64,000 bases of DNA from Saccharibacillus deserti (GCF_013618475.1 NZ_JABJVN010000002.1:248001-312000); one strand, 5' to 3'; positions 14,948 to 22,682 are shown, counted from the stretch's first letter. Made by a program: numbers and translations. The notes: a model not told the origin generated them from the letters alone.

Positions 14948-17158
14948 GTGTCGGATTTGGAACTGAACAAGGACAGCGGTTCGTCCGAGATGACGGCGAC
15001 CGAGCGCGAAGCCATGTTCCGCCGGACGGCGGACACGCTGGGCATCGCGGCGAAGCAGGTCAAAGCGGCCGTAGCGCTGCTGGACGAAGGCAATACCGTA
15101 CCGTTTATCGCGCGGTACCGCAAAGAAATGACCGGGGAACTGGACGAGAACCAGTTGAGAGATATCGAAGAAGGCGTGCAGTATGCGCGCGGTCTTCATG
15201 TACGCAAATTCGAAGTGCTGCGCACGATCGAAGAGCAGGGCAAACTGACGGAAGAGCTGAAGCGATCCATTCTGGAAGCCGCCAAGCTGCAGCAGGTCGA
15301 AGATCTGTACCGTCCGTTTCGCCAGAAGCGCAAGACGCGCGCAAGCGTTGCGAAGGAAAAAGGGCTTGAGCCGTTGGCCGAGTGGCTGATGAGCCAGCCT
15401 GGCCGTGCGGAGATCGATCGGGAAGCCGCACGCTACGTGTCCGAAGACAAAGGAGTCGCTTCGCAGGAGGAAGCTCTGCAGGGGGCGCTCGATATCGTGG
15501 CCGAGCAGTTGGCCGACGATGCCAAGATTCGCGCCTGGGTTCGGACGTATACGCTGGATCATGCGATTCTCGTTACGGAAGCCAAAGACGCTTCGGCCGA
15601 ATCGGTCTACGAAATGTATTACAAATACAGCGAATTGGCCAAAAAAATGCCGCCGCACCGCATTCTGGCCATCAACCGCGGCGAACGCGAGAATGTGCTC
15701 AAAGTCTCGCTCGAGACGGATTTCGCACCGATCCTGCGTTATATTGCCAGACGCGTCATCAAAGGTTCGTCTCCGGTCCACCCGCTGCTCGAACGTTCGA
15801 TCGAGGACGCCTACAAGCGTCTGATCGCGCCTTCGATCGAACGCGAAGTACGCAGCGAACTGACGGAAAAAGGCGACGCGCAGGCCATCTCGATCTTCGC
15901 GGGCAATCTGCGGAGCCTGCTGCTGCAGCCGCCGGTGCGCGGCAAGCGCGTACTCGGCGTAGACCCGGCTTTCCGGACCGGCTGCAAACTGGCCGCGGTC
16001 GACGAAACGGGCAAACTGCTCGAAGTGGCTGTCACCTATCCGACGCCGCCGCGCAACCAGATCCGCGAAGCATCCGAGAAGTTCCGGGAACTGGTCGACA
16101 AGTACGACCTGGAACTGATCGTGATCGGCAACGGTACGGCTTCGCGCGAGACCGAGCAGTTCGTCGCCGACTGGATCGGCGATTACGAAGCGCGCAAGCT
16201 GTCCTATCTGATCGTCAACGAAGCCGGAGCCAGTGTCTATTCCGCTTCCAAAGTCGCCCAGGAAGAATTCCCGGACATGGACGCGGCGGAACGCAGCGCC
16301 GCTTCGATCGCAAGGCGGGTGCAGGACCCGCTGGCGGAGTTGGTCAAGATCGATCCCAAAGCGATCGGTGTCGGCCAATATCAGCACGACGTCTCGCAAA
16401 AACAGCTCGAAGGACAGCTCAAAGCGGTCGTCGAATCGGCCGTTAACCATGTCGGCGTCGATGTGAACACCGCTTCTCCGTCGCTGCTGTCTTACGTCGC
16501 CGGTATCAACCAGACGACGGCCCGCAATATCGTCAAGTACCGCGACGAGAACGGTTCGTTTGCAAGCCGGGCGGAACTGAAGAAAGTGCCGCGTCTCGGC
16601 GCCAAAACGCTTGAACAGTGCGCCGGATTCCTGAGAATCGAAGGCAAGAACCCGCTCGACCGTACGCCGATTCACCCGGAATCGTACAAAGTCGTCGACC
16701 GGCTGCTGGCCGAACTCGGCTTCAAATCGTCCGATCTCGGCACGGCCGGAATGGCGGCGGCGCTGGAAGCGGCGGATGCCGAAGCTCTGGCGGACAAGCT
16801 TGAAGTCGGCCTTCCGACGCTGCGCGACATTCTCGAGAGCCTCCAGCGTCCGGGCCGCGATCCGCGCGAAGAACTGCCGGCTCCGATCTTCCGGACCGAC
16901 GTGCTGAAGATCGAAGACCTCAAGCCGGGTATGGAGCTGCAGGGAACCGTGCGCAACGTGATCGATTTCGGCGCTTTCGTCGATATCGGTATCAAAAGCG
17001 ACGGCCTGGTGCATATTTCGCAGCTCAGCACGAAATTCGTCAAGCATCCGATGGACGTCGTGGCTGTCGGCGATACCGTGACGGTCTGGGTCCTGAACGC
17101 GGATCTCAAAAAAGGCCGCGTCGGCTTGACGATGCGCGGACCGGTAGAGAACGCTTAA
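14948..17158 (+). CDS. tex: Tex-family RNA-binding transcription accessory protein
   Basis: A 736-residue protein. GTG 14948 is chosen because GAGGGAG lies just upstream; a longer frame to 14903 has no ribosome site. In order: the helical Tex N-domain (AVALLDEGNTVPFIARYRKE), a YqgF/RNase H-like domain (about 325-450, VLGVDPAFRTGCKLAAVDETG), helix-hairpin-helix repeats (about 490-560) and a C-terminal S1 domain (about 658-730, GMELQGTVRNVIDFGAFVDI). Tex proteins bind RNA and the transcription machinery; their exact job in Firmicutes is unsettled. Confidence 0.95.
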   Translation: MSDLELNKDSGSSEMTATEREAMFRRTADTLGIAAKQVKAAVALLDEGNTVPFIARYRKEMTGELDENQLRDIEEGVQYARGLHVRKFEVLRTIEEQGKLTEELKRSILEAAKLQQVEDLYRPFRQKRKTRASVAKEKGLEPLAEWLMSQPGRAEIDREAARYVSEDKGVASQEEALQGALDIVAEQLADDAKIRAWVRTYTLDHAILVTEAKDASAESVYEMYYKYSELAKKMPPHRILAINRGERENVLKVSLETDFAPILRYIARRVIKGSSPVHPLLERSIEDAYKRLIAPSIEREVRSELTEKGDAQAISIFAGNLRSLLLQPPVRGKRVLGVDPAFRTGCKLAAVDETGKLLEVAVTYPTPPRNQIREASEKFRELVDKYDLELIVIGNGTASRETEQFVADWIGDYEARKLSYLIVNEAGASVYSASKVAQEEFPDMDAAERSAASIARRVQDPLAELVKIDPKAIGVGQYQHDVSQKQLEGQLKAVVESAVNHVGVDVNTASPSLLSYVAGINQTTARNIVKYRDENGSFASRAELKKVPRLGAKTLEQCAGFLRIEGKNPLDRTPIHPESYKVVDRLLAELGFKSSDLGTAGMAAALEAADAEALADKLEVGLPTLRDILESLQRPGRDPREELPAPIFRTDVLKIEDLKPGMELQGTVRNVIDFGAFVDIGIKSDGLVHISQLSTKFVKHPMDVVAVGDTVTVWVLNADLKKGRVGLTMRGPVENA

Positions 17159-17174
17159 CTAAGCTTCGCATATA

Positions 17175-17210
17175 AAAAAGCGTCCCGGAGTCGAATCCGG
17201 GACGCTTTTT
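17175..17210. terminator. Bidirectional terminator between tex and the serine hydrolase
   Basis: AAAAAGCGTCCCGGA and TCCGGGACGCTTTTT are perfect complements with a short loop. It acts on both strands for the two convergent genes. Confidence 0.95.
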
Positions 17211-17253
17211 AGTGCGTTCAAACTTATCGTCTTCAAACGGATTTCGATGGGAA

Positions 17254-18753
17254 TCAAGCCCGTTCGTCGGCCTTTTCGGCCATTCCGGCGATTGTTTTTT
17301 CTTTTTCTCCGAATTCCGGATTGCCGTGTTCGGTCAGTTCCAGCCGATTGCCGTCGAACACGGCTGTCAGGTTCAGCGTAACCGGCTCTTCCGAGAACCG
17401 GATGACGATCCGCAGCGAACCGTCGCTCTTCCGGCTGAACCAACCGTTCGCCGGACCCGTATCCGGCGCGAAGTTCGGACTGCCGCCCGGAATCGGCGCT
17501 TCCGTGCGATTCCATACACCCGCGCCGCAGCGCAGCGCGATCGTGGAAGCTCCGACGAGCGAAGCTTCGTCTCCGGCTTCCCACAGCTCGAAGAGGACGG
17601 AGCCGTCCTCTTCTGCGGTAAAGCGCGCGGCTTGAAGCTTCCAGCCGCCGGCAAATTCCCCGTCCAGCCGATACATCCGGCCGGACCAGGCTTCGTCCGC
17701 CGGCGCTTCGCCTGCCGGCTCCGGCGCGTAGGCGAGCTTCCGCAGCCGCTCGGCGGCTTCGTCGCCCGCCGCGCCTGGCGCCATAGGCGCATCCTGCATC
17801 GCCGGAAGCAGATGCGTCCAGACCGCTTCCAGCAGCTCCTGCGTCCGCGAGATCGCGGACGTCAGTACGATGACGGCATTCTGCTCCGGCAGCACCAGGC
17901 AGAACTGGCCGAAGGCTCCGTCGGCGCGGTAGGCGCCGTGACGGCAGACCCAGAACTGGTAGCCGTAGCCGCGCGTCCAATCGCCGCCTTGGTTGTCGCC
18001 GTTCTCGATACGTTTCGATGTCGCCAGGCCGATCCAGTTTTCCGAGACGAGCCGCTGCCCGTTCCAGAGTCCTTTTTGCAGATAAAGCTGTCCGAATTTG
18101 GCAAGATCTTCGCTGGACAGTTTGAGGCCCCAGCCGCCTGCGGTCACGCCCTGGGGGCTTTCCTGCCAGGTTTTGCGTGCGATGCCGAGCGGTGCGAACA
18201 AACGGGATTCCAGGTAATCGACGACCTTTTGTCCGGTGAGTTTTTGCAAAATGACCGAGAGCATATAAGTGGCGCCGCTGCTGTAAGAGAACAGGCTGCC
18301 GGGAACGTTCTCGACTTCGGCTGCTAGGAAAGCCCGGGCCCAGTCGGCTTCCGGAATAGGGCGAACGCTCTCCAACGGATCTTTCGCCTGTCCGGTTCCC
18401 ATAACGAGCAAATCGTGCACGGTCATCTTCAACAGATTCGGATGCGGCTCTTCGGGAAGCAGTTCAGGAAGCAGGCCGGCGACTTTGTCTTGGGGGGTAA
18501 GTCTTCCTTCTTCGACAGCCAGGCCCACGGCTGTCGACGTGAAGCTCTTGCTGACCGAATACAGGGCGTGGCGGTCTTCCGGCGCGTGCGGTGCCCACCA
18601 GCCTTCCGCGGCAACTGCGCCATGACGCAGCAGCATGAAGCTGCGCAGATCGAACTTGTCTGCGGCGACCGCATCGAGGAAAGCGGAGATTCCGCGGGGA
18701 TCGATTCCGAGGGCTTCGGGCCGGCTTCTAGGCAGTTTCATAGGTTCCATCAT
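17254..18753 (-). CDS. Beta-lactamase-fold serine hydrolase
   Basis: A 499-residue protein of the class C/esterase-type serine hydrolases (COG1680). YSVSKSFTS holds the SxxK motif with the nucleophile S66 and K69. TLTGQKVVDYLESRLFAPLG is typical of the family, and YSSGATYMLS is the second (YxS/N) motif region. No signal peptide is seen, so it is probably cytosolic, which argues against antibiotic resistance. The start is the first of two tandem ATGs after GGAGG (18753). About 150 C-terminal residues after the hydrolase fold form a beta-rich domain. Substrate unknown. Confidence 0.85.
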   Translation of the reverse strand: MMEPMKLPRSRPEALGIDPRGISAFLDAVAADKFDLRSFMLLRHGAVAAEGWWAPHAPEDRHALYSVSKSFTSTAVGLAVEEGRLTPQDKVAGLLPELLPEEPHPNLLKMTVHDLLVMGTGQAKDPLESVRPIPEADWARAFLAAEVENVPGSLFSYSSGATYMLSVILQKLTGQKVVDYLESRLFAPLGIARKTWQESPQGVTAGGWGLKLSSEDLAKFGQLYLQKGLWNGQRLVSENWIGLATSKRIENGDNQGGDWTRGYGYQFWVCRHGAYRADGAFGQFCLVLPEQNAVIVLTSAISRTQELLEAVWTHLLPAMQDAPMAPGAAGDEAAERLRKLAYAPEPAGEAPADEAWSGRMYRLDGEFAGGWKLQAARFTAEEDGSVLFELWEAGDEASLVGASTIALRCGAGVWNRTEAPIPGGSPNFAPDTGPANGWFSRKSDGSLRIVIRFSEEPVTLNLTAVFDGNRLELTEHGNPEFGEKEKTIAGMAEKADERA

Positions 18754-18886
18754 TGTATACCTCCAGACGATTATAGGCTGTATTGTCCTATTATTCCGTA
18801 GAAACGGAACCTTTCCTTGACAGTGTAGTCCAATCGCAAGGTAGAATTCAATAGACGAACGTACACACCAAAAAGGGGGAGAGCGG

Positions 18887-19387
18887 ATGCACAGCGGGCG
18901 CAGCATGACCGACGCCGAGCTTCAGGACTGGGTCGAAAAAGTGTCGCTTGAACATTTTGGCGTCCCGTTTCGGCATCGGGCTTTTTTTAATGCCAGACTG
19001 CGTTCGACCGGAGGGCGTTACGCGCTTCGGTCGCACGATATCGATATCAATCCCCATCAGCTGAAGGCGCACGGCTTTGAAGCGGTGGAAGGGATCATCA
19101 AGCACGAACTTTGTCATTACCATCTGCATATCGCCGGACTCGGATACCGTCACCGCGATACGGATTTCAAGCGTCTGCTTGCCAAAGTGGGCGGGAGCCG
19201 CTACTGCCAGGCGCTGCCCGATCAAACGAAGCGTACGCTTCCGTTCAAATACAAACTGATCTGCTCGAACTGCGGAATGGAATACAAACGCAAGCGCCGG
19301 ATGGATGCTTCCCGCTATCGCTGCGGACGCTGCGCAGGGGGGCTTCGTCTGGAAGAATGGGCACCCGAAGCGCAGAGCGGCGATTGA
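18887..19387 (+). CDS. SprT-like zinc metalloprotease domain protein
   Basis: A 166-residue protein. The motif HELCHYHLH (73-81) is the HExxH zinc site of the SprT family, and a treble-clef/zinc-ribbon CSNC...CGRC follows near the C-terminus (about 124-147). Length and layout match Bacillus YdcK. Related eukaryotic proteins (Spartan) cut DNA-protein crosslinks, but the bacterial role is not established. GGGGGAGAG precedes the ATG. TTGACA (18817-18822) and TAGAAT (18842-18847) upstream, spacer 19 bp, may be its promoter. Confidence 0.88.
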   Translation: MHSGRSMTDAELQDWVEKVSLEHFGVPFRHRAFFNARLRSTGGRYALRSHDIDINPHQLKAHGFEAVEGIIKHELCHYHLHIAGLGYRHRDTDFKRLLAKVGGSRYCQALPDQTKRTLPFKYKLICSNCGMEYKRKRRMDASRYRCGRCAGGLRLEEWAPEAQSGD

Positions 19388-19423
19388 GACAAGCGTTTCC
19401 AAGCCACGGCATTTTGCGTAAAG

Positions 19424-19454
19424 TTTACTAACGCCCTCCAAGATGGGGTATAAT
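19424..19454 (+). promoter_or_regulatory. Promoter of the small basic protein gene
   Basis: TATAAT (19449-19454) with TTTACT (19424-19429), spacer 19 bp. Confidence 0.5.
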
Positions 19455-19515
19455 GAAAAAGGCTCCCGTATTCGGGATGCCTCATCTTGGTTTCATTTTG
19501 AAGGAGGAAATACGC

Positions 19516-19770
19516 ATGGCCAAATCGGCGGCGAGAAAAATGCGCGAGAAGCGAATCAGAGAAGGGAAAATGGATTTAGCGGCAATGAGAAGTCCGTTCG
19601 CGCTTGCAGATCTGAGAACGCGCAGAACCAAAACGAAGCAGGAAGTACTGGGCCGAGTCAAGCATAAGAAGCCTTATGAGAACCCGAATTTCACCGGAGG
19701 TGAACAGGGTTCTTTTTATTTTATCCGAATTTCTAGAAAAGGGGTTGACGAAAAAAAACCGGCATGCTAA
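19516..19770 (+). CDS. Small basic conserved hypothetical protein
   Basis: An 84-residue, strongly basic protein starting at ATG 19516 after AAGGAGG (19501-19507). The N-terminal part (MAKSAARKMREKRIREGKMD) is Lys/Arg-rich, then RSPFALADLRTRRTKTKQE. I do not recognise a domain; nucleic-acid binding is only a guess from the charge. Oddly, a terminator hairpin (19679-19717) and the promoter of the tRNA cluster (19745-19773) both lie inside the last third of the frame. Confidence 0.7.
   Translation: MAKSAARKMREKRIREGKMDLAAMRSPFALADLRTRRTKTKQEVLGRVKHKKPYENPNFTGGEQGSFYFIRISRKGVDEKKPAC
19679..19717 (+). terminator. Terminator-like hairpin inside the 3' end of the small ORF
   Basis: AGAACCC (19679-19685) pairs with GGGTTCT (19707-19713), inner TTCACC/GGTGAA, loop GGA, then TTTTATTTT. 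Confidence 0.6.
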
Positions 19771-19773
19771 ATT
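19745..19773 (+). promoter_or_regulatory. Promoter of tRNA-Asn/tRNA-Ser
   Basis: TTGACG (19745-19750) and TAAATT (19768-19773), spacer 17 bp, 27 bp before the tRNA-Asn. Confidence 0.6.
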
Positions 19774-19800
19774 ATATCTTGTTGAAACATTAACCAATGT

Positions 19801-19876
19801 TCCCTGATAGCTCAGTTGGTAGAGCACTCGACTGTTAATCGAGTTGTCACAGGTTCGAGTCCTGTTCGGGGAGCCA
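19801..19876 (+). tRNA. tRNA-Asn (GTT)
   Basis: Full cloverleaf with acceptor TCCCTGA/TCGGGGA, anticodon loop CTGTTAA, T arm GGTTCGAGTCC, and an encoded CCA. Confidence 0.97.
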
Positions 19877-19883
19877 TTTTTAT

Positions 19884-19975
19884 GGAGAGATACCCAAGTG
19901 GCTATAAGGGGACCCTCTGCTAAGGGGTTAGACTGCGTTAGCGGTGCGAGGGTTCGAATCCCTCTCTCTCCGCCA
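19884..19975 (+). tRNA. tRNA-Ser (GCT)
   Basis: Class II tRNA of 92 nt with a long variable arm. Acceptor GGAGAGA/TCTCTCC, anticodon loop CTGCTAA, encoded CCA. Confidence 0.97.
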
Positions 19976-20022
19976 TATTTTTTCACTTCAATATCTACAA
20001 TTTATGATTGATGAATTCGGAT

Positions 20023-20049
20023 GAGGACCCTGAGAAGGGTCCTCTTTTT
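20023..20049 (+). terminator. Terminator after tRNA-Ser
   Basis: GAGGACCC (20023-20030), loop TGAGAA, GGGTCCTC (20037-20044), then TTTTT. Confidence 0.92.
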
Positions 20050-20107
20050 GTTTTCCTGAGGCATGTACAACATTTTTATAAAAAATAAAATTAATTTTCG
20101 AAAATGC

Positions 20108-20137
20108 TTGCAATCTATCCTTGATCTTTGCTATACT
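20108..20137 (+). promoter_or_regulatory. Promoter of the tRNA-Glu/Lys/Leu cluster
   Basis: TTGCAA (20108-20113) and TATACT (20132-20137), spacer 18 bp. Confidence 0.65.
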
Positions 20138-20182
20138 CTTACTTGTGCCCAGTTGAGAAACACTGAGCCGTCAAGGTGATAA

Positions 20183-20254
20183 GGCCCGTTGGTCAAGGGG
20201 TTAAGACACCTCCCTTTCACGGAGGTAACAGGGGTTCGAATCCCCTACGGGTCA
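20183..20254 (+). tRNA. tRNA-Glu (TTC)
   Basis: Acceptor GGCCCGT/ACGGGTC, anticodon loop CTTTCAC, 72 nt. CCA is not encoded. Confidence 0.96.
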
Positions 20255-20258
20255 CTTT

Positions 20259-20334
20259 GAGCCATTAGCTCAGTTGGTAGAGCACCTGACTTTTAATCAG
20301 GGTGTCGAAGGTTCGAGTCCTTCATGGCTCACCA
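20259..20334 (+). tRNA. tRNA-Lys (TTT)
   Basis: Acceptor GAGCCAT/ATGGCTC, anticodon loop CTTTTAA, encoded CCA. Confidence 0.97.
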
Positions 20335-20396
20335 TTTCTTTTACTCCTCGGTAGAAATGGTGATCGATCGGTTCGCCAGGCGAATCATTTGAATAT

Positions 20397-20479
20397 GCGG
20401 TAGTGGTGGAATGGCAGACACGCTATCTTGAGGGGGTAGTGGGTGTATACCCGTGGAGGTTCGAGTCCTCTCTACCGCA
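20397..20479 (+). tRNA. tRNA-Leu (GAG), copy 1
   Basis: Class II tRNA of 83 nt. Acceptor GCGGTAG/CTACCGC, anticodon loop TTGAGGG, no encoded CCA. Identical over all 83 nt to the copy at 22596-22678. Confidence 0.96.
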
Positions 20480-20489
20480 TAAGACATAA

Positions 20490-20520
20490 GAGCAGGCTCC
20501 CTAGGGAGTCTGCTCTTTTT
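20490..20520 (+). terminator. Terminator after tRNA-Leu copy 1
   Basis: AGAGCAGGCTCCC pairs with GGGAGTCTGCTCT (one G-T), loop TA, then a T run. It also covers the stop codon of the minus-strand zinc-ribbon gene. Confidence 0.92.
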
Positions 20521-20752
20521 CGTTTGAGACGGACGGCGTGGAGCGGGCTTCCCTGCAAAGCCGTTCGGCGACCCGGACGTAACCGGGATAGAGTGTGCGG
20601 ATACAGTCCGGACAAATATCATGGGTGCGCACCGAACCCGGGCATTCGCCGGGTTCCGGATTGCGCCATACTCCGTTATGCCGGGTCCGGCCGCAGCCTG
20701 CGCATACTTCTATCCAACAAGGCGGAAGCGTAGAAGGGATCCCGGATTTCAT
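20501..20752 (-). CDS. Stand-alone zinc-ribbon protein
   Basis: An 83-residue protein beginning with MKSGIPSTLPPCWIEVCAGC. The pattern CAGCGRTR...W...HDICPDCIRTLYP is the four-Cys zinc ribbon usually found at the end of PAS-sensor or response-regulator proteins (CxxCxxxR...HGICPDCxxxxYP). Here it is free of any such domain. Its ATG overlaps the stop of the XRE gene (ATGA), so the two are translated together, suggesting a partner or co-regulator role. The ribosome site is weak. Function unknown. Confidence 0.7.
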   Translation of the reverse strand: MKSGIPSTLPPCWIEVCAGCGRTRHNGVWRNPEPGECPGSVRTHDICPDCIRTLYPGYVRVAERLCREARSTPSVSNEKEQTP

Positions 20753-21012
20753 CTTCTTGTGCCTGCGGCTGTCGGAGCGCGAAGACTCTCGCTGTGGGGT
20801 GTCTGCGTACACGGTGCAGGCGAAGACAGCTTCAGCAGTTCCGAGACCTGTCTGCGATATTTGGAGGCTTTGCGGCTGCCGTTAATCAGGTTCGAGAGCC
20901 GCGCCGGCGGAATATCGTACCGTTCGCAAAATGTCTTCTGGTCCATCTCCAGTTCGGCCAGCCGGCGCTTGATTTCCCAGCCGAACGGAGTGATCGGTTT
21001 TTTCCTTTGCAA
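20749..21012 (-). CDS. XRE-family DNA-binding protein
   Basis: An 87-residue protein starting from a TTG at 21012, 9 nt after AGGAGG. An ATG seven codons upstream has no ribosome site and would contain the AGGAGG inside the coding part. PFGWEIKRRLAELEMDQKTFCERYDIPPARLSNLINGSRK is a Cro/C1-type helix-turn-helix. The C-terminal 25 residues are unstructured. It is divergent from a second XRE gene, with GCGTAA repeats between them. Confidence 0.75.
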   Translation of the reverse strand: MQRKKPITPFGWEIKRRLAELEMDQKTFCERYDIPPARLSNLINGSRKASKYRRQVSELLKLSSPAPCTQTPHSESLRAPTAAGTRR

Positions 21013-21032
21013 CTTGGCGTTCCTCCTATTCA

Positions 21033-21183
21033 TGCGTAAATGGATGAATTATAATCAATTAGAGACGGACAAGGGAGCATTTACCATAAAAACAATTATA
21101 TACGCATGTGCGTTAATTTTCAATGAAAAATAGCGTAAATGCGTAATTTTTAAACCGTAAAAGGTGCTCGAGGGGGAAAAAAC
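21033..21183. promoter_or_regulatory. Divergent XRE promoter region with GCGTAA repeats
   Basis: GCGTAAATG occurs at 21034-21042 and 21133-21141; ACGCA-TG-TGCGT is a dyad at 21102-21113, and GCGTAAT follows at 21141. The 150 bp are AT-rich and separate two divergent regulators, the classic layout of a CI/Cro-like switch. Confidence 0.5.
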
Positions 21184-21552
21184 GTGCAGTCGATCTATGA
21201 ACGGATTGAGCAGCTGATCAAAAGCAGCGGCATGACAAAAAAAGCGTTCGGCGAACGCCTGGCTATCAGCGCCGGCAATCTGGGCGATTGGCGCAGAGGC
21301 AAGTCGACGCCGAGCACACACAAGCTGATCGAGATTGCGGCCTTTTTCTCGGTGAGTCTGGATTGGTTGATGACAGGCAAGGAATGGCAGCCCGAAAAAG
21401 TGCAGGAAACGGGAAGCCGTTATTTTTTTGACGATTCGGGGCAATCGGATTGCCAGGATACGGAGTTGACCGACGAGGAGAAAGCATTCATTCGCGAATA
21501 CAAAGAGTTTGCCGCTTATCGGCGGCGAAGATCGGATGATCACCGTACCTAG
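21184..21552 (+). CDS. XRE-family regulator (CI-like)
   Basis: A 122-residue protein with a GTG start after GAGGGGG. ERIEQLIKSSGMTKKAFGERLAISAGNLGDWRRGKSTPS is the helix-turn-helix, and IAAFFSVSLDWLMTGKE is the usual linker of short phage-type repressors. The acidic tail (TELTDEEKAFIREYKEFAAYRR) is common in Firmicute SinR-like/phage regulators. No autocleavage domain is present. No other phage gene is seen nearby. Confidence 0.85.
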   Translation: MQSIYERIEQLIKSSGMTKKAFGERLAISAGNLGDWRRGKSTPSTHKLIEIAAFFSVSLDWLMTGKEWQPEKVQETGSRYFFDDSGQSDCQDTELTDEEKAFIREYKEFAAYRRRRSDDHRT

Positions 21553-21601
21553 AGGCGCGTTCCCGATATTCCGATCTGGGTCCGCGCGAATCCCTTATTC
21601 C

Positions 21602-21637
21602 AAAAACGCTTTGAAGCGGGGGCTTCAAAGCGTTTTT
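21602..21637. terminator. Bidirectional terminator
   Basis: AAAAACGCTTTGAAGC and GCTTCAAAGCGTTTTT are perfect complements around a 4-nt loop. It serves both the XRE gene and the convergent UreF-like gene, whose stop codon lies in the stem. Confidence 0.95.
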
Positions 21638-22275
21638 TGGATAGGCGCAAGATATGAAGCTTCATAAGAGAAAGCCGGAGGGGTAACGCTGCGTACGAGC
21701 AGCCAGCGCTCCGATACGTCTTCGATCATACGCATCAGCAGCTTGCGGCGGCTGACATCGTCAAGTCCAAGCAGGCGGGAGCAGTATTCGACATATTGGG
21801 TCGTGTGATGATAGAGATAAGCCGGCACGGCTTCGGACGATTCGATCTCCAGTTGGACATTGATCCAGGCATAGCAGAGAGCGGGGCAGCCAAAAGCCTG
21901 TTCGGATTGAAGAGCCTCGGCAAGCGGTGCGAAATTCATCCAAGGATAAAGTGACTTGGACAGTTTCAGCAGCTTGCGGCCCGCACGGCGCATTTCCGTA
22001 TCGATTTCGTTGGGGCTTGTACGCGTGCGAAGGCTTCGGTCCAGACGAAAAACGGTCTCGTAATCTCCGCGGGCCAACGATTCGTAAAAGTCTTCGATTG
22101 CGCGTCCTTCGATATGAGCCAGGCGGGGGTGGATATAAGCGCGCATCACTTCTTCAAAAGCTTCGATGCCGTCCAATCGTCGACCGTTCATATCTTCGTT
22201 CAGGCGGCCTATGGGGGAGGGGGAAGTGGTTTCAAGCAGAGTCATATAACTAAGAAGTTTTTGTCCGCTGTGCAT
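21625..22275 (-). CDS. Orphan UreF-like protein
   Basis: A 216-residue helical protein. EMRRAGRKLLKLSKSLYPW and EQAFGCPALCYAWINVQLEI line up with the UreF signatures (xRxGxxxLKLxxxLYP and xAFGHPAxxFAxI). The overall helical length (about 220) also fits UreF, the urease accessory protein that bridges UreG/UreH and apo-urease. The N-terminal motif DSxFPxGxFxHSxGLE is not conserved: TTSPSPIGRLNEDMNGRR stands in its place. No urease gene is near. AAGGAGG precedes the ATG. It may be a diverged UreF with a new role or a remote urease partner; this call rests on motif similarity only. Confidence 0.6.
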   Translation of the reverse strand: MHSGQKLLSYMTLLETTSPSPIGRLNEDMNGRRLDGIEAFEEVMRAYIHPRLAHIEGRAIEDFYESLARGDYETVFRLDRSLRTRTSPNEIDTEMRRAGRKLLKLSKSLYPWMNFAPLAEALQSEQAFGCPALCYAWINVQLEIESSEAVPAYLYHHTTQYVEYCSRLLGLDDVSRRKLLMRMIEDVSERWLLVRSVTPPAFSYEASYLAPIQKTL

Positions 22276-22538
22276 GAGCCTGCGCCTCCTTCATGAATAA
22301 ATAGCTGATTTTATGAAAATAAGCGATTGATGTTATTTATGTGATAGGCAACGTTATTTTGAGCGATACTCTTCTTTTATGGTATATATTTTTACATGAA
22401 AACATGTTTTCAGTCAAGATAAATTCCTTTTATTAGATGAATATAGGAATAAAGTGACTTTATGGGTTATGTTATATGACGCAAATCTATCGTGTTTTCC
22501 TTTTTTCGGAGCTTAAAGAGTGGGTTTGAAAAATAATA
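22276..22538. other. AT-rich intergenic stretch, no gene seen
   Basis: Very AT-rich in contrast to the flanks. It probably holds the minus-strand promoter of the UreF-like gene, but no clear -35/-10 pair could be fixed. No structured RNA recognised. Confidence 0.5.
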
Positions 22539-22567
22539 TTGACTGCATGCTTACTGTGGGATATAAT
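22539..22567 (+). promoter_or_regulatory. Promoter of tRNA-Leu copy 2
   Basis: TTGACT (22539-22544) and TATAAT (22562-22567), spacer 17 bp. Confidence 0.85.
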
Positions 22568-22595
22568 ATAGAAGTTGACTGAATTATTTTCATGT

Positions 22596-22678
22596 GCGGT
22601 AGTGGTGGAATGGCAGACACGCTATCTTGAGGGGGTAGTGGGTGTATACCCGTGGAGGTTCGAGTCCTCTCTACCGCA
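22596..22678 (+). tRNA. tRNA-Leu (GAG), copy 2
   Basis: Identical to the copy at 20397-20479. It has its own promoter and terminator, so it is a separate transcription unit. Confidence 0.96.
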
Positions 22679-22682
22679 TAAT

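Noticed and set aside
14945-17047. 700-codon open frame opposite tex
   Set aside because: Mirror of the tex codon bias; no recognisable domain or ribosome site, while tex has full domain order on the plus strand.
20400-22600. Prophage or integrative element between the tRNA-Leu copies
   Set aside because: No integrase, recombinase or structural phage gene is present, so only a cassette bracketed by tRNA copies can be claimed.
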